The notes below the pieces were generated by a model, which searched no databases, was not told where the DNA came from, and saw nothing but the letters and a program-made list of their open reading frames with translations. Below, in pieces: positions 39,486 through 49,435 of a DNA stretch of 64,000 nucleotides. A program made the position numbers and the translations under genes. Every line of letters begins with the position of its first letter. Within the stretch, counting starts at the first letter, position 1. Source of the DNA: Ruminococcus difficilis (GTDB lineage: Bacteria > Bacillota_A > Clostridia > Oscillospirales > Acutalibacteraceae). Location of the stretch: positions 35,459-99,458 of the forward strand of contig NZ_JAEQMG010000061.1 of NCBI RefSeq assembly GCF_016680995.1, written 5' to 3'.

Positions 39486-42400
39486 TCAGTTCCCGGAGGA
39501 ACTGCTTGTAATGTTTTCGATCTGATCGAAGCCGGCGGCGAGATTCTTTTCGGATTCCGTCTTGAGGCATACGTAGATCGAATTGCTCAGTGTGACCTGA
39601 CCGTCCTTGATCATATAGGCGGTCGCCTTCATCAGATAGCGTGCGTTGGAATTGCTGTAATCTCTGACTTCGTTCTCACCCTCTCCGACGATCGTGCAGT
39701 TGTTCGGGAAGCAGTGAGCGAGTTCGATACGATCCTTGTTCGTCAGGTTGGTGGTGTCGATCGGGCTATACAGCAGACTTCTTGATTTGATGGTGGAGCT
39801 GTCGGTTTTATTGGTCGTGTTATACGTTTTGCTTCCTGCAAGGATCGCCGCCTTCAGCGGTTCCGCGTCGGAGGCATATCCGTAGTCGTTTTCGGGATGG
39901 AACACGCTGGCTTCCTTGAATTTGGCGCAAGCCTCAAAAACAACGCCGCATTGATAATCCCCATTGCCGAGGATCGTGATGTTGTTATCCTCAAAGGCGA
40001 TCTCAAAGTCGTTGAACAGCAGATCGGTCGAACCGTCGGCGGGGATACTGTCGTTTTCATCCGTCCAGCGGTTGCGGGAGTAGTCCAGATGCGCCAGCGT
40101 GACGGAAGCAGGCTGTGTGGGTGCGGGCGTCGGCTCCGCGGCGGGTGTATCGGGATCTGTCGGTTCGGGATCGGCAGTCGGTGCCGCATCCTCATAGACC
40201 GGGGAGATCCAGTAGCTATCCATCATGCACAGGTCAAAGAGCGTATCATAACTCTTGGCAACGATCATATCGTTTTCGTTATTGCTCTTTCTGACAGCCC
40301 AGTAGCTGAACTCTTTGCCGTCATAGGTGTCGAGCGCATCGATCGCCAGCATTTGCTTATCGATTTTATGGTTCGCGGCATAGGGAAGCTGGAGATCGGT
40401 ATACGCGCCGGTGGGAGTCGTGCGGTAATGGGCATAGACCGTTCTGGTGTCCTGTACAGCGGTGATGGTAGCGCAGGTCAGATTATCTGTCGTCGCTTCA
40501 TCGCCCTCCGTGATGACCGTACCCGCCTTGACGGAGGTCTTTTCGATCATACCCTCTCTGTTGCTCCAGCGCAGGGTCTGACCGTAGTTGCTCTCATACG
40601 GAGCGTTCTCAAGGATGAATTCATCGCTCAGGCGATAGTCGCCGTCGTTGGTGATCGCGCAATTTTCGTTCTTTTCATCGAGCTGATCGGCGGTCAGCGT
40701 ACCCTTTTTGACAAAGGTGCGCTCCGTGCCGTAGCGGTCGATGAACTGATAATTGATGGTGTAGGGCAGCTCGGTGATATCGGTACGGCGCTTGAATACC
40801 GCGATGATATGCTTGTCTTCGTGCCTGTCGAGTACATTCGTCAGCGCTGTAGGTGACCATTCACTGTCGGAATTCCAGTTCTTTTTACGGATAAACTTAT
40901 AGCCGCCTTCGCCATCCGGTTTGGAGTAGTCCTCCTGCCACCATTCGGTGAACTCATATTTATAGAGCTTGTTATCGTTGGGCTTGGGCTCGATGCTGAG
41001 GGTGTAGCCCTGTTCCTTATCATACGGGAGGGGGCTGTTGTTTATGTAATTGAACGGATTGGAGAACGAGAAGTAAGAGCCGGTATAGCTGCCGTCGGGG
41101 TCGATCGGCGCGTTTTTGACGATCTCAGCCGCTTGGATATCCTCCTGAGTTTCACCGGAGTCGCCGCCGGAGGGCAGCGCTTCTTCCACATAGCGGAACT
41201 CAAAGTTCGCCTGCACCAAGTCCTGCTTGACGACAGCATAATAGGTGGCGTCATCCTCGGGCAGGGTATCTGCCTCTATGCCTAAATCGGCTTTGGTCAG
41301 TGTCAGCCACTTTGAAGGATCATTCTCGTCATACGCGACAAGCGGGGTACCGGTACCCTCGGGGTTATCGAACCAACCGAGGAAGGTGTAGCGGTGGGAG
41401 TGGAACGGCATGCCGTCGCTGTGTGTCGCTTCATTGAAGTTATAGAAGGTGACGTCATTGATCTTCTGATAGTCGTCTATCATCTGGAATGACAGGGATA
41501 CGCCGCCGTAGAGGGGATCGCCGGTATTAAGGTCATAATCCACTTCGGTATAGGGATCATCCTCGTTTTGGCATACGACCTTATATTCCAGCTCGCGGTC
41601 ATAGTGCTTCTTATAATATACCTTGACGAGGTTGACGTCGGGGTTATCGGGATTCGTCGGCGCGATCGTCAGGGTGACGTCGCCCGAGCCGATCCTGGTA
41701 TAAGGAACAGCTTCGCCGTCGATCGTATAGGTCGTGTCGGCGGGCGCGGAGATGGTGATGGTTTTTTCGACCTTTTCGGGCGGATTATGATCAAAGGTCA
41801 CTAAGATACCGTTCCATTCGCCGGTAACATCTTCACCGGCGGCTTTCTTTTGGTTGTATTCCTGTTCCGCGTGGTAATCGACGTACTGATAGACGTAGTC
41901 GTAGGTGTTTCGGTCATAATAGAGCCGGATGGTAGTCTTTGTCGTACCCGTGATCTCCACTTCGGCGTCATCCGCCGCCGTCGTGACGGTCGTACCGCCG
42001 GAGTCGGTCACGTATACCTCGTTGTGACCGGACACATGAGTGAAGCCGTCGGAGACGATCAGCTGCGGAACACGTTCCTGATACAGCTCGGAGAGGTCGA
42101 CATAGGTGGATTCGACCTCGGGCGTATCGGGATTGTCCGTGATCTCCACCTCAAGATTTTCGGTCAGATAGTGCGAGTAACCGTCGTCGTCCGTGTTTTG
42201 CTTATAATACTCGACCTCATAAACATAGTTTTTATCGTTTTTGTTATAGTAGAAGGTGATCACGTTGGTCGCGAGCTCTTCCTCTTTCTGCGCATCGGCG
42301 TCGCTTTCGGTGGATGCGGTAAGCACGATCGACTGTGACATCTTCTCGGCTGTATAGCCGGGGATGAAAGGCGCGTCCTCTTTGATGGAGCCGTGGGTGG

Positions 42401-45400
42401 AGTACACTTCATCCTTACCCAACTCGGCAGGATCGAGCAGAGGCGTGCGGCTGGAAGCGTCCAAATACTGGACGCGGTAGTATACGCCGCGCTTCTGGAT
42501 ATATTCAAAGGTAAAGGTATTCGGCTCGTACTCGCTTGCCTGTGCGTTCGCCCTGATGACAAGGGAGTGGGATTTTGTCGTCGGCCACCAGTTGACGCTG
42601 TCCTCGGACCATGCGTGATCGGCGTTCAGCTCGGCGCCGCCCTTCGCGTCAAAGGTACGCGTCTTCCAGACAAAGGCTCTGCCCGTAGTGGGGTCGGCAA
42701 CCTCATTCTCGGGATGATCCTGTTCGACATAGGTGACCTTATATTTCGCCGCCTCCTTGGTCGCCCATTCCGCATAGAGCTTGAGCCGCGCGCCTTCGGA
42801 TAAGCTTGCCTCATGGTTCAGCGCCGTGATGGGGACGTTCTCGGGGTCGAAGCGGACGGGGATGTTATCGCGCAGATAGTACCAGCCCGCAAACATTGCG
42901 CCGGTGGTCGGCGGGATCAGGTCGGGACGGAGGTTATTCGGGTCTTCTTCGACGTTGGCGGGGATGTCCTTCATCTCCATATAATCGCCGTAGTGTACCG
43001 GAACCTCACCGTTGATCTTATTGGCGTCTACATAATAGTCGTTGTAGGTGGGATAGAAGCTGACATTGATGATCTTGGGATCCCATCTGGCGTACAGGGT
43101 AACGTCCTCCGCGGGCATTGTCGCGGTATCTTTATCGACCATACGGTAGTAGTAGGGGGTGTAGTACCAGCCCATAAAGTTGTAGTAATCTCTCAGATCT
43201 TCATTGAAGTAGACAGAATCGCCGTTATACCAGTAGCGGTATTCGCCCGCCAGATGTTCACCGTCTTCATGTGTGTATTCGGAGTTCAGCGGCGCGCCGT
43301 ACATGACCTCGCGGGTCTTGTCCTCTTCCAGACGGTTACCGTTACGCCATTTCAGCACATAGGAAAGGCGGTGGTAGAAGAACTTGATGGTCGCGTGACG
43401 GTATGTGTTTGTATCATCCGACCAGTCGACGATCGTATTGGTGTTGTCGAGAATAATTTGACCTTTACTGTTTGTCCGTTTATTCTCGATACTAAAACCG
43501 GCTAAATCTGTAGGAACCTGATCGCTGCGAGCGGCATTCGTCTTATCGGTTAAGTTGTTGATCGGGTATTGGGAGCCGGAGTCGGTCGTTTCGATTCTGT
43601 TCTCTGTTTTGATACCGTAATAGCGCTTACTGCTGTCGTAAACAAACGGGACGGAGGGATCGACCTCTTCATACGAGGTGTTGGTTTGACGAACATATAC
43701 ATTCTCATATAAGCCTGCGTCGATCAATGCCTGCGGACCATCGGGACTGCCGTCGTTATTATTGTCGTCTTCCATTAAATTGATCTCTCTCGGCAGCAGT
43801 TCAATATAGTTTTCGTAGGTAAAGTGAAGGATCCTGTCGTTTCCGTAGTTCCAGTCATTCGACTTTGACGTATTCGTCCAAGAGAGCAGATAGTGCAGCT
43901 CATGCAAGGTGTTTTCTTTGGTCTTGAACATCAGCTCGTCGCCGAGCTTTTCATAAACACCTTTTACTGTGAAGTTATTTACGGAGGTATGGCTTGCATA
44001 ATAATTGGTGTAATACTCCACCGCCCAGCTGCCGGGCTCGCAGTTCTGTCCGGCATACCCTTTTTTGGGGACGATGGTAATCGCGTCGATCAGCCATTTG
44101 CCCTTCAAGGGCGCGTCGTATCTTGCCTCTACCTCATAGTAATAATATCGGTATTTCTTTTTACTGTAGCCGGTATCCGTATAATCGATGTATTTTTCCT
44201 CGAGGTTTCCGCCGTTTTCTTTCAGGTACTCTTCCTTGACATGCGGCAAAGACTCAGTAATACCTGACTGCCACGAGCCTGCCGCCAAAGCCTCCATGTA
44301 ATTCTCGTTGTTACCATAATCCTTGTTCGAAAATTTCTTGGTGCCATTGGTCAGACTGTAGGTATTGGTAAGTTGACCGTTCTCAAAATTCTGTCTTGCG
44401 TAGAAGAACTTCAGGGTAAAGTCTTTTCTGTTGTAGTATACATTCAAACGTGTGGTGCCGTCGCCGAGCACTTCAATATGCGTTTTTTGTTTGTCTGTTT
44501 CAAATATGCCGCTGAACTGGAGTTGAGAAACATCCTCGTTAAAATCATAGTACTTTTCTTTGCCGAGCAGTTCCTCGCTCTTGGCTTCACTGATGGCGGG
44601 AAAGTCGATGACCTGGTTCTGTTTGTTCAGCGGTCTGCCTTGGCTGTCTGTACGGGGAACGATCTGACCGTCGACCTCATCAACCGCCTGCGGACTCAGG
44701 TTATATTTGAAGAATTCTTTGATCTTCATCGTCTGACCCGCGGCGTTTTGGATCTCGGTATCGAGATTCACGAGTGAACCGGAGGGCACGTTATGGATAT
44801 CCTTTGCCGCGACAACGGTGTAGTTTTGCGCGATCAGCGCTCTTGCTTCGTCAACATTGTGGATATGCTCCGGATCCTGGATATCATCGGCAGTGATATC
44901 GTGACCGTCGGGATTCTCGATCCAGTAGACGACGCTGTAGCTGGTGGTGCCGGAATCCCACATCGCCTTGTAGTGTGTATCGTGCGCGGGGATCGTGCCG
45001 TCGGTAAAGTTGAGGTAATATTGGCTGACGTCGAGATCCGGGTCGATCGGCTCGCCGTGCTCGTCGAACAGCGGCTCGCCGTTGCCGTCGAGCAGTTCGT
45101 TGCCGTCTTCGTCGATGAATGTCCATGTTTCATCATCGCTGAGATGATGCTCGATGGCATAGTCGGTGTAGGCGTACTCAAATTCCTTGGAATCTTTATC
45201 GGTACGCAGCCACCCCATGAAGGTATAGCCCAATCGCTTGGGCTCGGTGATATGGTAGGAGGACTGGTACTTTGCGTAAACAGGGTCAAGACCGTAGCCG
45301 TGCTCGCCGAGGTCAAAGTTGACGGTGTAGTAGTTACGGTCGTAGTAAACGCGGAATACGGTAGAACCGTCGGCGGCGATCGCGTCGGGCTCATGGAACA

Positions 45401-45935
45401 GGTTGGTAAAGCCCTCGAACTGGATATCCTCCAGATCGGTGGGGTTGGAGCCTGTCAGACCGTAGCGGTCGGTCAGCGTTGAGGGCAGGGTATTATCGCG
45501 CGTATAGAGGTCGTCGTACAGGTTTTGCTTGTAGTAGAGCGCGCGGTAGTGCGTCAATCCTGCGATATAATAGACGTCAGCGGTCTCGCTCGCGCTGATG
45601 GATGTGATGTTGAACGTCGTCGTCAAAGCGGAGTCGCCGCCCTCTTGGGCAGTCATCGGGACAAAACCGTCGATCGTCGGATTGGTGACGGTCAGGTTGA
45701 CGTCGGCGCCTGCCGGGTAGGTCGCGACATACGCGTCACGCGCGGGGGTACCGTCCGCAAAATAATAATTGATGCGGACATTGTAATAGGTATCCGCAAG
45801 GACGCTGATGACCGCGACGGAGAAGATGGTCTCCAGCAGCAATATCAACGTGACAAACAACGAGGTGATCTTGATCAGCTTATTGTTTTTGCGGCTGTTA
45901 TTCTTTTTGAGTGCAAAACGGTAGTCGATCTTCAT
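39486..45935 (-). CDS. Giant InlB/MucBP-type repeat surface protein
   Basis: A 2149-residue exported protein with an N-terminal signal or anchor (residues 25-48). The body is a chain of beta-grasp-like repeats: several InlB B-type (VNFDLGEHGYGLDPVY followed by YTFMGWLRTD; also YNFMGWYYTPYYY, RYTFLGWFDNPEG) and MucBP-like modules (YRVQYLDASSRTPLLDP, YVYEVEYYKQNTDDDGYSHY). A Pro/Thr-rich linker near 1900 precedes a C-terminal domain of about 200 residues. There is no LPxTG or NPxTN sorting motif and no dockerin, so attachment is unclear. The ATG at 45935 follows AAAGGAG. It is divergent to a sortase B gene. A role in adhesion is inferred. Confidence 0.87.
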   Translation of the reverse strand: MKIDYRFALKKNNSRKNNKLIKITSLFVTLILLLETIFSVAVISVLADTYYNVRINYYFADGTPARDAYVATYPAGADVNLTVTNPTIDGFVPMTAQEGGDSALTTTFNITSISASETADVYYIAGLTHYRALYYKQNLYDDLYTRDNTLPSTLTDRYGLTGSNPTDLEDIQFEGFTNLFHEPDAIAADGSTVFRVYYDRNYYTVNFDLGEHGYGLDPVYAKYQSSYHITEPKRLGYTFMGWLRTDKDSKEFEYAYTDYAIEHHLSDDETWTFIDEDGNELLDGNGEPLFDEHGEPIDPDLDVSQYYLNFTDGTIPAHDTHYKAMWDSGTTSYSVVYWIENPDGHDITADDIQDPEHIHNVDEARALIAQNYTVVAAKDIHNVPSGSLVNLDTEIQNAAGQTMKIKEFFKYNLSPQAVDEVDGQIVPRTDSQGRPLNKQNQVIDFPAISEAKSEELLGKEKYYDFNEDVSQLQFSGIFETDKQKTHIEVLGDGTTRLNVYYNRKDFTLKFFYARQNFENGQLTNTYSLTNGTKKFSNKDYGNNENYMEALAAGSWQSGITESLPHVKEEYLKENGGNLEEKYIDYTDTGYSKKKYRYYYYEVEARYDAPLKGKWLIDAITIVPKKGYAGQNCEPGSWAVEYYTNYYASHTSVNNFTVKGVYEKLGDELMFKTKENTLHELHYLLSWTNTSKSNDWNYGNDRILHFTYENYIELLPREINLMEDDNNNDGSPDGPQALIDAGLYENVYVRQTNTSYEEVDPSVPFVYDSSKRYYGIKTENRIETTDSGSQYPINNLTDKTNAARSDQVPTDLAGFSIENKRTNSKGQIILDNTNTIVDWSDDTNTYRHATIKFFYHRLSYVLKWRNGNRLEEDKTREVMYGAPLNSEYTHEDGEHLAGEYRYWYNGDSVYFNEDLRDYYNFMGWYYTPYYYRMVDKDTATMPAEDVTLYARWDPKIINVSFYPTYNDYYVDANKINGEVPVHYGDYMEMKDIPANVEEDPNNLRPDLIPPTTGAMFAGWYYLRDNIPVRFDPENVPITALNHEASLSEGARLKLYAEWATKEAAKYKVTYVEQDHPENEVADPTTGRAFVWKTRTFDAKGGAELNADHAWSEDSVNWWPTTKSHSLVIRANAQASEYEPNTFTFEYIQKRGVYYRVQYLDASSRTPLLDPAELGKDEVYSTHGSIKEDAPFIPGYTAEKMSQSIVLTASTESDADAQKEEELATNVITFYYNKNDKNYVYEVEYYKQNTDDDGYSHYLTENLEVEITDNPDTPEVESTYVDLSELYQERVPQLIVSDGFTHVSGHNEVYVTDSGGTTVTTAADDAEVEITGTTKTTIRLYYDRNTYDYVYQYVDYHAEQEYNQKKAAGEDVTGEWNGILVTFDHNPPEKVEKTITISAPADTTYTIDGEAVPYTRIGSGDVTLTIAPTNPDNPDVNLVKVYYKKHYDRELEYKVVCQNEDDPYTEVDYDLNTGDPLYGGVSLSFQMIDDYQKINDVTFYNFNEATHSDGMPFHSHRYTFLGWFDNPEGTGTPLVAYDENDPSKWLTLTKADLGIEADTLPEDDATYYAVVKQDLVQANFEFRYVEEALPSGGDSGETQEDIQAAEIVKNAPIDPDGSYTGSYFSFSNPFNYINNSPLPYDKEQGYTLSIEPKPNDNKLYKYEFTEWWQEDYSKPDGEGGYKFIRKKNWNSDSEWSPTALTNVLDRHEDKHIIAVFKRRTDITELPYTINYQFIDRYGTERTFVKKGTLTADQLDEKNENCAITNDGDYRLSDEFILENAPYESNYGQTLRWSNREGMIEKTSVKAGTVITEGDEATTDNLTCATITAVQDTRTVYAHYRTTPTGAYTDLQLPYAANHKIDKQMLAIDALDTYDGKEFSYWAVRKSNNENDMIVAKSYDTLFDLCMMDSYWISPVYEDAAPTADPEPTDPDTPAAEPTPAPTQPASVTLAHLDYSRNRWTDENDSIPADGSTDLLFNDFEIAFEDNNITILGNGDYQCGVVFEACAKFKEASVFHPENDYGYASDAEPLKAAILAGSKTYNTTNKTDSSTIKSRSLLYSPIDTTNLTNKDRIELAHCFPNNCTIVGEGENEVRDYSNSNARYLMKATAYMIKDGQVTLSNSIYVCLKTESEKNLAAGFDQIENITSSSSGN

Positions 45936-46564
45936 CAATCATCATCTCCTTTGTAATAGCGCGGTCAGATTTGTGTGATCTAATCTTACCGCGGCAGGAT
46001 GCGGTCTGTCTTTGCAGGGGATTCTACTTCTTGGTTCGTGCCCGTGACGGTTTGTCATCAAGCGCCGACAGACTCATTTGTTTGCATTAATTTGTATATG
46101 TTTATTAGAATCATAGTACGTCCAATTATTGTCCGATACCGAAAGCAATATATGCGGTTTTAACATAACGGTTTAGAGTGAAAATTTTATTAATTGTTCA
46201 TATAACTTTTCTGAATAATTAGTAAACTTTCCCATTATAAAATGATAGTATTATACATTATATATAGAATTTTCTGAAAATTCAAGTAAATATTAACAAA
46301 ATTTTATACAAACTTTCCGGATGAACCATGCGAATTATCGGCAAACTATGCAAAAAAATGAATAGTTTATCTGGCGAATCGAACGTCGGTCATGACTGTT
46401 ACCGGATATTGTTGTATATTATCGTATCAGAGAACCAACTGTCTATCGTTATCGGTTGCTTATAGACAAACGCGCCGGATTCTGTTATGATACATAGTGG
46501 ATCAGGTGGGTTCCGTCCTGCCTGTGATCGGAACAAACAGATATCTTGTGGTTAGGAGCAAAGG
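45936..46564. other. 629-base divergent intergenic region
   Basis: A long, AT-rich spacer between the giant surface protein and sortase B. It holds the sortase promoter (46463-46491), and GATCAGGTGGG/CCTGCCTGTGATC around 46499-46530 could fold into a leader hairpin. I searched the minus strand for a GEMM core (GACGCAAAG) and found none. No gene is seen. Confidence 0.55.
46463..46491 (+). promoter_or_regulatory. Sigma-A promoter of sortase B
   Basis: TAGACA (46463-46468), 17-base spacer, TATGAT (46486-46491), 74 bases before the ATG. Confidence 0.65.
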
Positions 46565-47377
46565 ATGAAAAAACGTTCTTTGATTTTTATCATTCCGGCT
46601 GTGATACTGGTCGGACTATTATGCTACGCGGTGATCAACGCGTTGTGTATTTATATCCCGCAGGAAAAAGCGCAAAAAAGCTATCGGGATCTGAAAGAGA
46701 GCGTCCGTATCGTTGAGGACGACGCAAAGCGTCAGGATCAATCTTCCTCCGACGGCGCCGATACAAGCGGCGCGGATCACACCGGCGAGGAAGAGGCGAT
46801 CACGGAATATGATTTCAAAAGCCTCAACCGCTATAATCCCGATTATGTCGGATGGCTCACCATCGACGATACGGTGGTGGATTATCCCGTGATGAAATCG
46901 TCAGAGAATGATCCCGAATTCTACCTTCACCGTGATTTTTACGGAGATTATTCGGTTTCGGGCTGTCTGTTCATTGGTGAAAAGTGCAACAGTGAATCCA
47001 AAAGCTTTGTGATCTACGGACATAATATGAATAACGGAAGTATGTTCGGTGCTTTGGATGAGTATTACGACTATGATTACGCGGAGCGGCACCGCGATAT
47101 CCGTTTTTATGTCAACGGCAAAGAGCGTATCTACCGTGTTTTTGCCGCGTTCCAGACCAAGGTTTACGACGATCGCGACGATGTGTTCAAGTATTATGAG
47201 GCTGTGGGAGATCTGAGCAAAGCCGAATATGATCAGACGGTCGAGAACGTCAGGGCATTGTCGGAGCCAAAGCTCCCCGACGCGCCTGCGTATCCGGCAC
47301 AGCTGATGTTCCTGTCTACCTGCAGCTATCATACCGACGACGGCAGGTTCGTTGTGGCGGCGTACAGAGTGTCATAA
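46565..47377 (+). CDS. Class B sortase
   Basis: A 270-residue membrane-anchored transpeptidase (helix at residues 6-31) with an acidic linker and a sortase B fold. YNPDYVGWLTIDDTVVDYPV is the usual class B opening. The catalytic His is in FVIYGHNMNNGSMFGAL, the Cys in FLSTCSYHTDDGRF and the Arg in the same segment, so the triad is complete. AGGAG precedes the ATG. Sortases normally join an NPxTN-like motif to cell wall or pilin. No such motif is visible on the adjacent giant protein, so its substrate is not established here. Confidence 0.92.
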   Translation: MKKRSLIFIIPAVILVGLLCYAVINALCIYIPQEKAQKSYRDLKESVRIVEDDAKRQDQSSSDGADTSGADHTGEEEAITEYDFKSLNRYNPDYVGWLTIDDTVVDYPVMKSSENDPEFYLHRDFYGDYSVSGCLFIGEKCNSESKSFVIYGHNMNNGSMFGALDEYYDYDYAERHRDIRFYVNGKERIYRVFAAFQTKVYDDRDDVFKYYEAVGDLSKAEYDQTVENVRALSEPKLPDAPAYPAQLMFLSTCSYHTDDGRFVVAAYRVS

Positions 47378-47466
47378 CAGCGCTGCTTATGCATTATCCG
47401 AATAGCGATTGCGCGATTTGTCGAAGTTTGGCGAATCATCCTCCCTATTTCAATCAATTGTGACAG

Positions 47467-47495
47467 TTGACTTTTTTCTGTGTAAGGTGTACACT
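47467..47495 (+). promoter_or_regulatory. Candidate promoter of the two-helix membrane protein
   Basis: TTGACT (47467-47472), 17-base spacer, TACACT (47490-47495), 59 bases before the ATG. Confidence 0.55.
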
Positions 47496-47553
47496 ATCAG
47501 CAGAAAAATATGTGTAATACAACCAATTATTCCGTATACAGGGAGGTGCCAGT

Positions 47554-48126
47554 ATGCAAAAGGCGTCTAATGTCATGCGTATCATAGGCATCGTACTGAT
47601 CATATTCGGTATCGTGCTGATCGTTATCGGCTATGCGATGAATAATGATTTTTATGTACAGGTTGAATATTATTATGCAAACGGCAGCATGGATCAAACC
47701 GGTCTCAACGTACTGTATACCGGCATCGGTTTTTCGGCTGTCGGTGTGGTTTTGTTGATCTTCAGTCTGTTTCTTTCCGCCAGAATACGCCATCAGTACA
47801 AAGAAAAAACAAACGATCAGGATTATGACGAGTTTGACGACATGGTCGCGCAGCTCGCGGGCAACCGATCGATATTTGATGTGTTCCACAGCGAGGACAG
47901 GAGCAAGGCGTTCAGCTTTTACCGCAACAAGACCTTTATCCTCAAAGAGGGTGATCAGATCCACCGCGGGACAATGGAAGCGCTCGAGTGGGCAAACGAA
48001 CGCCCGACCCTCTGGCGTATCACAATGGATCGCGACGGCAAACAGGAGAGCTATGAGGTCAGCAAGGTAAAAGAAAACATCCTCGTCAAAAACGACGAGG
48101 GGGAACAGATCTTCTATCGCGGCTGA
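47554..48126 (+). CDS. Two-helix membrane protein of unknown function
   Basis: A 190-residue protein with helices at about residues 10-27 and 50-73, and a hydrophilic cytoplasmic C-terminal domain (about 80-190) rich in charged residues. The domain pattern WRITMDRDGKQESYEVSKVK suggests a small beta-barrel. AGGGAGGTG lies ahead of the ATG. It has its own promoter and terminator, so it is monocistronic. I recognise no family. Confidence 0.75.
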   Translation: MQKASNVMRIIGIVLIIFGIVLIVIGYAMNNDFYVQVEYYYANGSMDQTGLNVLYTGIGFSAVGVVLLIFSLFLSARIRHQYKEKTNDQDYDEFDDMVAQLAGNRSIFDVFHSEDRSKAFSFYRNKTFILKEGDQIHRGTMEALEWANERPTLWRITMDRDGKQESYEVSKVKENILVKNDEGEQIFYRG

Positions 48127-48143
48127 GTTTGATAGGATCAATG

Positions 48144-48174
48144 AGAAGAAGCCTTCATCGGAGGGCTTCTTTTT
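48144..48174 (+). terminator. Terminator after the two-helix membrane protein
   Basis: AGAAGCC pairs with GGCTTCT (48147-48153 with 48164-48170), followed by TTTTT. Confidence 0.85.
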
Positions 48175-48289
48175 ACATGAGCCGAAATAATACTAATATT
48201 CATTCCGAAATAGGGCTGCGATGTTATCCTGTGAAAAAGCCTTGCGGAATACACGGTTTTGTGCTACTCTATTAAGGAACGCTTATTGA

Positions 48290-48420
48290 TTCAAATAGTC
48301 ATTGCGAGGGGCTCGACACTTGTGTCAGCCTCGTGGCAATCTCAACCAATGAAAAAGCTCAACACCCTCCTGAGCTGTGCAAGAGTGTCCGAAGTACGCT
48401 TTAGTGCTTGCACAGGGGAA
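48290..48420 (-). repeat. Dispersed repeat family 2, copy A
   Basis: This sequence before prmA starts with GTCATTGCGAGGGGCTCGAC and contains CGTGGCAATCTCAACC. The same end blocks in opposite orientation (GGGATTGCCAC and CCCTCGCAATGACGT) delimit the copy near 63520-63665. The right part adds an unrelated stretch with a TGTGCAAG/CTTGCACA inverted repeat (48377-48415). It encodes no protein and extends almost to the prmA ribosome binding site. With its flanks it fills the 48127-48440 spacer. Confidence 0.65.
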
Positions 48421-48440
48421 GTATATTAAGGAAGTGCAAT

Positions 48441-49364
48441 ATGGACTGGACAGAAATCGCGGTCGAGGTCGGCGCCGACCGACTCGATGACGCGGCGGCT
48501 ATCGCCAATATGACCGTGCCCTACGGCATCTATATCGAGGATTACAGCACGCTTGAAGAAGAGGTGCAACAGATCGCGCACGTTGATCTGATCGACGAAG
48601 AACTGCTGCAAAAAGACCGCAGCAAGGCGAAGATACATATTTACATCGATCCCGAGGATAATATCGGTGAGGCGGTACAGTTCTTGAAGGAACGTCTGAC
48701 CGCCGCCGGGATCGGCTTCAGCATCGACCAAAGCAAGGTCAGGGAGGACGATTGGCGCAACAACTGGCGCAAGTTCTTTCAGCCGATGCCGGTCGGCGAA
48801 AAGCTGCTGATCAATCCGTCGTGGTTTACGGATACCGATCCCAAGGGGCGTCTGATGATGAACATCGATCCCGGTCTTGCGTTCGGAACCGGCAAGCATG
48901 AGACTACTCAGTTGTGTATGGAGGCGCTGGAGCGCTGTGTCAAGGGCGGCGAAAAGGTGCTCGACGTCGGCTGCGGCAGCGGTATCCTCGGCATCGCCGC
49001 GGTGATGCTGGGTGCCGACAGCGCGTTCGGCGTCGATATCGACGAGGTGGCGGTGCGTACTGCCAACGAGAATGCCGCGGTCAACCATGTCGACGACAAG
49101 GTGAGCGCGATCGCAGGCGATCTGGTCGATAAAGTCGACGGAAAATACGATATTGTGGTTGCAAATATCGTGGCGGATGCTATAATAGCATTGTCGGCTT
49201 CCGTCAGTAACTTCATGACGGATGAAGCAGTCTATATCATCAGCGGTATCATCGACACCCGCGCCGACGACGTCAAAAACGCGATCTGCGATACCTTTGA
49301 CATCGTGGAGGAGAACACCCACCGCGGCTGGTACTGCTTTGTTTTGAAGAAAAAGCAGTCTTAA
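48441..49364 (+). CDS. prmA: Ribosomal protein L11 methyltransferase
   Basis: A 307-residue SAM-dependent enzyme that trimethylates ribosomal protein L11. The methyltransferase core has the SAM-binding motif KVLDVGCGSGILGIAA near residue 180 and the catalytic-loop motif DIVVANIVADAI. DPGLAFGTGKHETTQLCMEAL is specific to PrmA. The ATG at 48441 follows AAGGAAG; the 11-codon longer frame lies in repeat sequence and is rejected. The gene begins only 20 bases after a dispersed repeat, so its promoter may lie in or before the repeat. Confidence 0.95.
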   Translation: MDWTEIAVEVGADRLDDAAAIANMTVPYGIYIEDYSTLEEEVQQIAHVDLIDEELLQKDRSKAKIHIYIDPEDNIGEAVQFLKERLTAAGIGFSIDQSKVREDDWRNNWRKFFQPMPVGEKLLINPSWFTDTDPKGRLMMNIDPGLAFGTGKHETTQLCMEALERCVKGGEKVLDVGCGSGILGIAAVMLGADSAFGVDIDEVAVRTANENAAVNHVDDKVSAIAGDLVDKVDGKYDIVVANIVADAIIALSASVSNFMTDEAVYIISGIIDTRADDVKNAICDTFDIVEENTHRGWYCFVLKKKQS

Positions 49365-49435
49365 CGACAGATGCTTTTGCTGTTATCATATACAACGGTC
49401 GGTTGACCGACCGCAAAATATACGGAGGTATTTAT

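Noticed and set aside
45936..46564. Second c-di-GMP riboswitch upstream of the giant surface protein
   Set aside because: No GACGCAAAG core or tetraloop receptor was found on the minus strand; a c-di-GMP-II type could not be recognised either.
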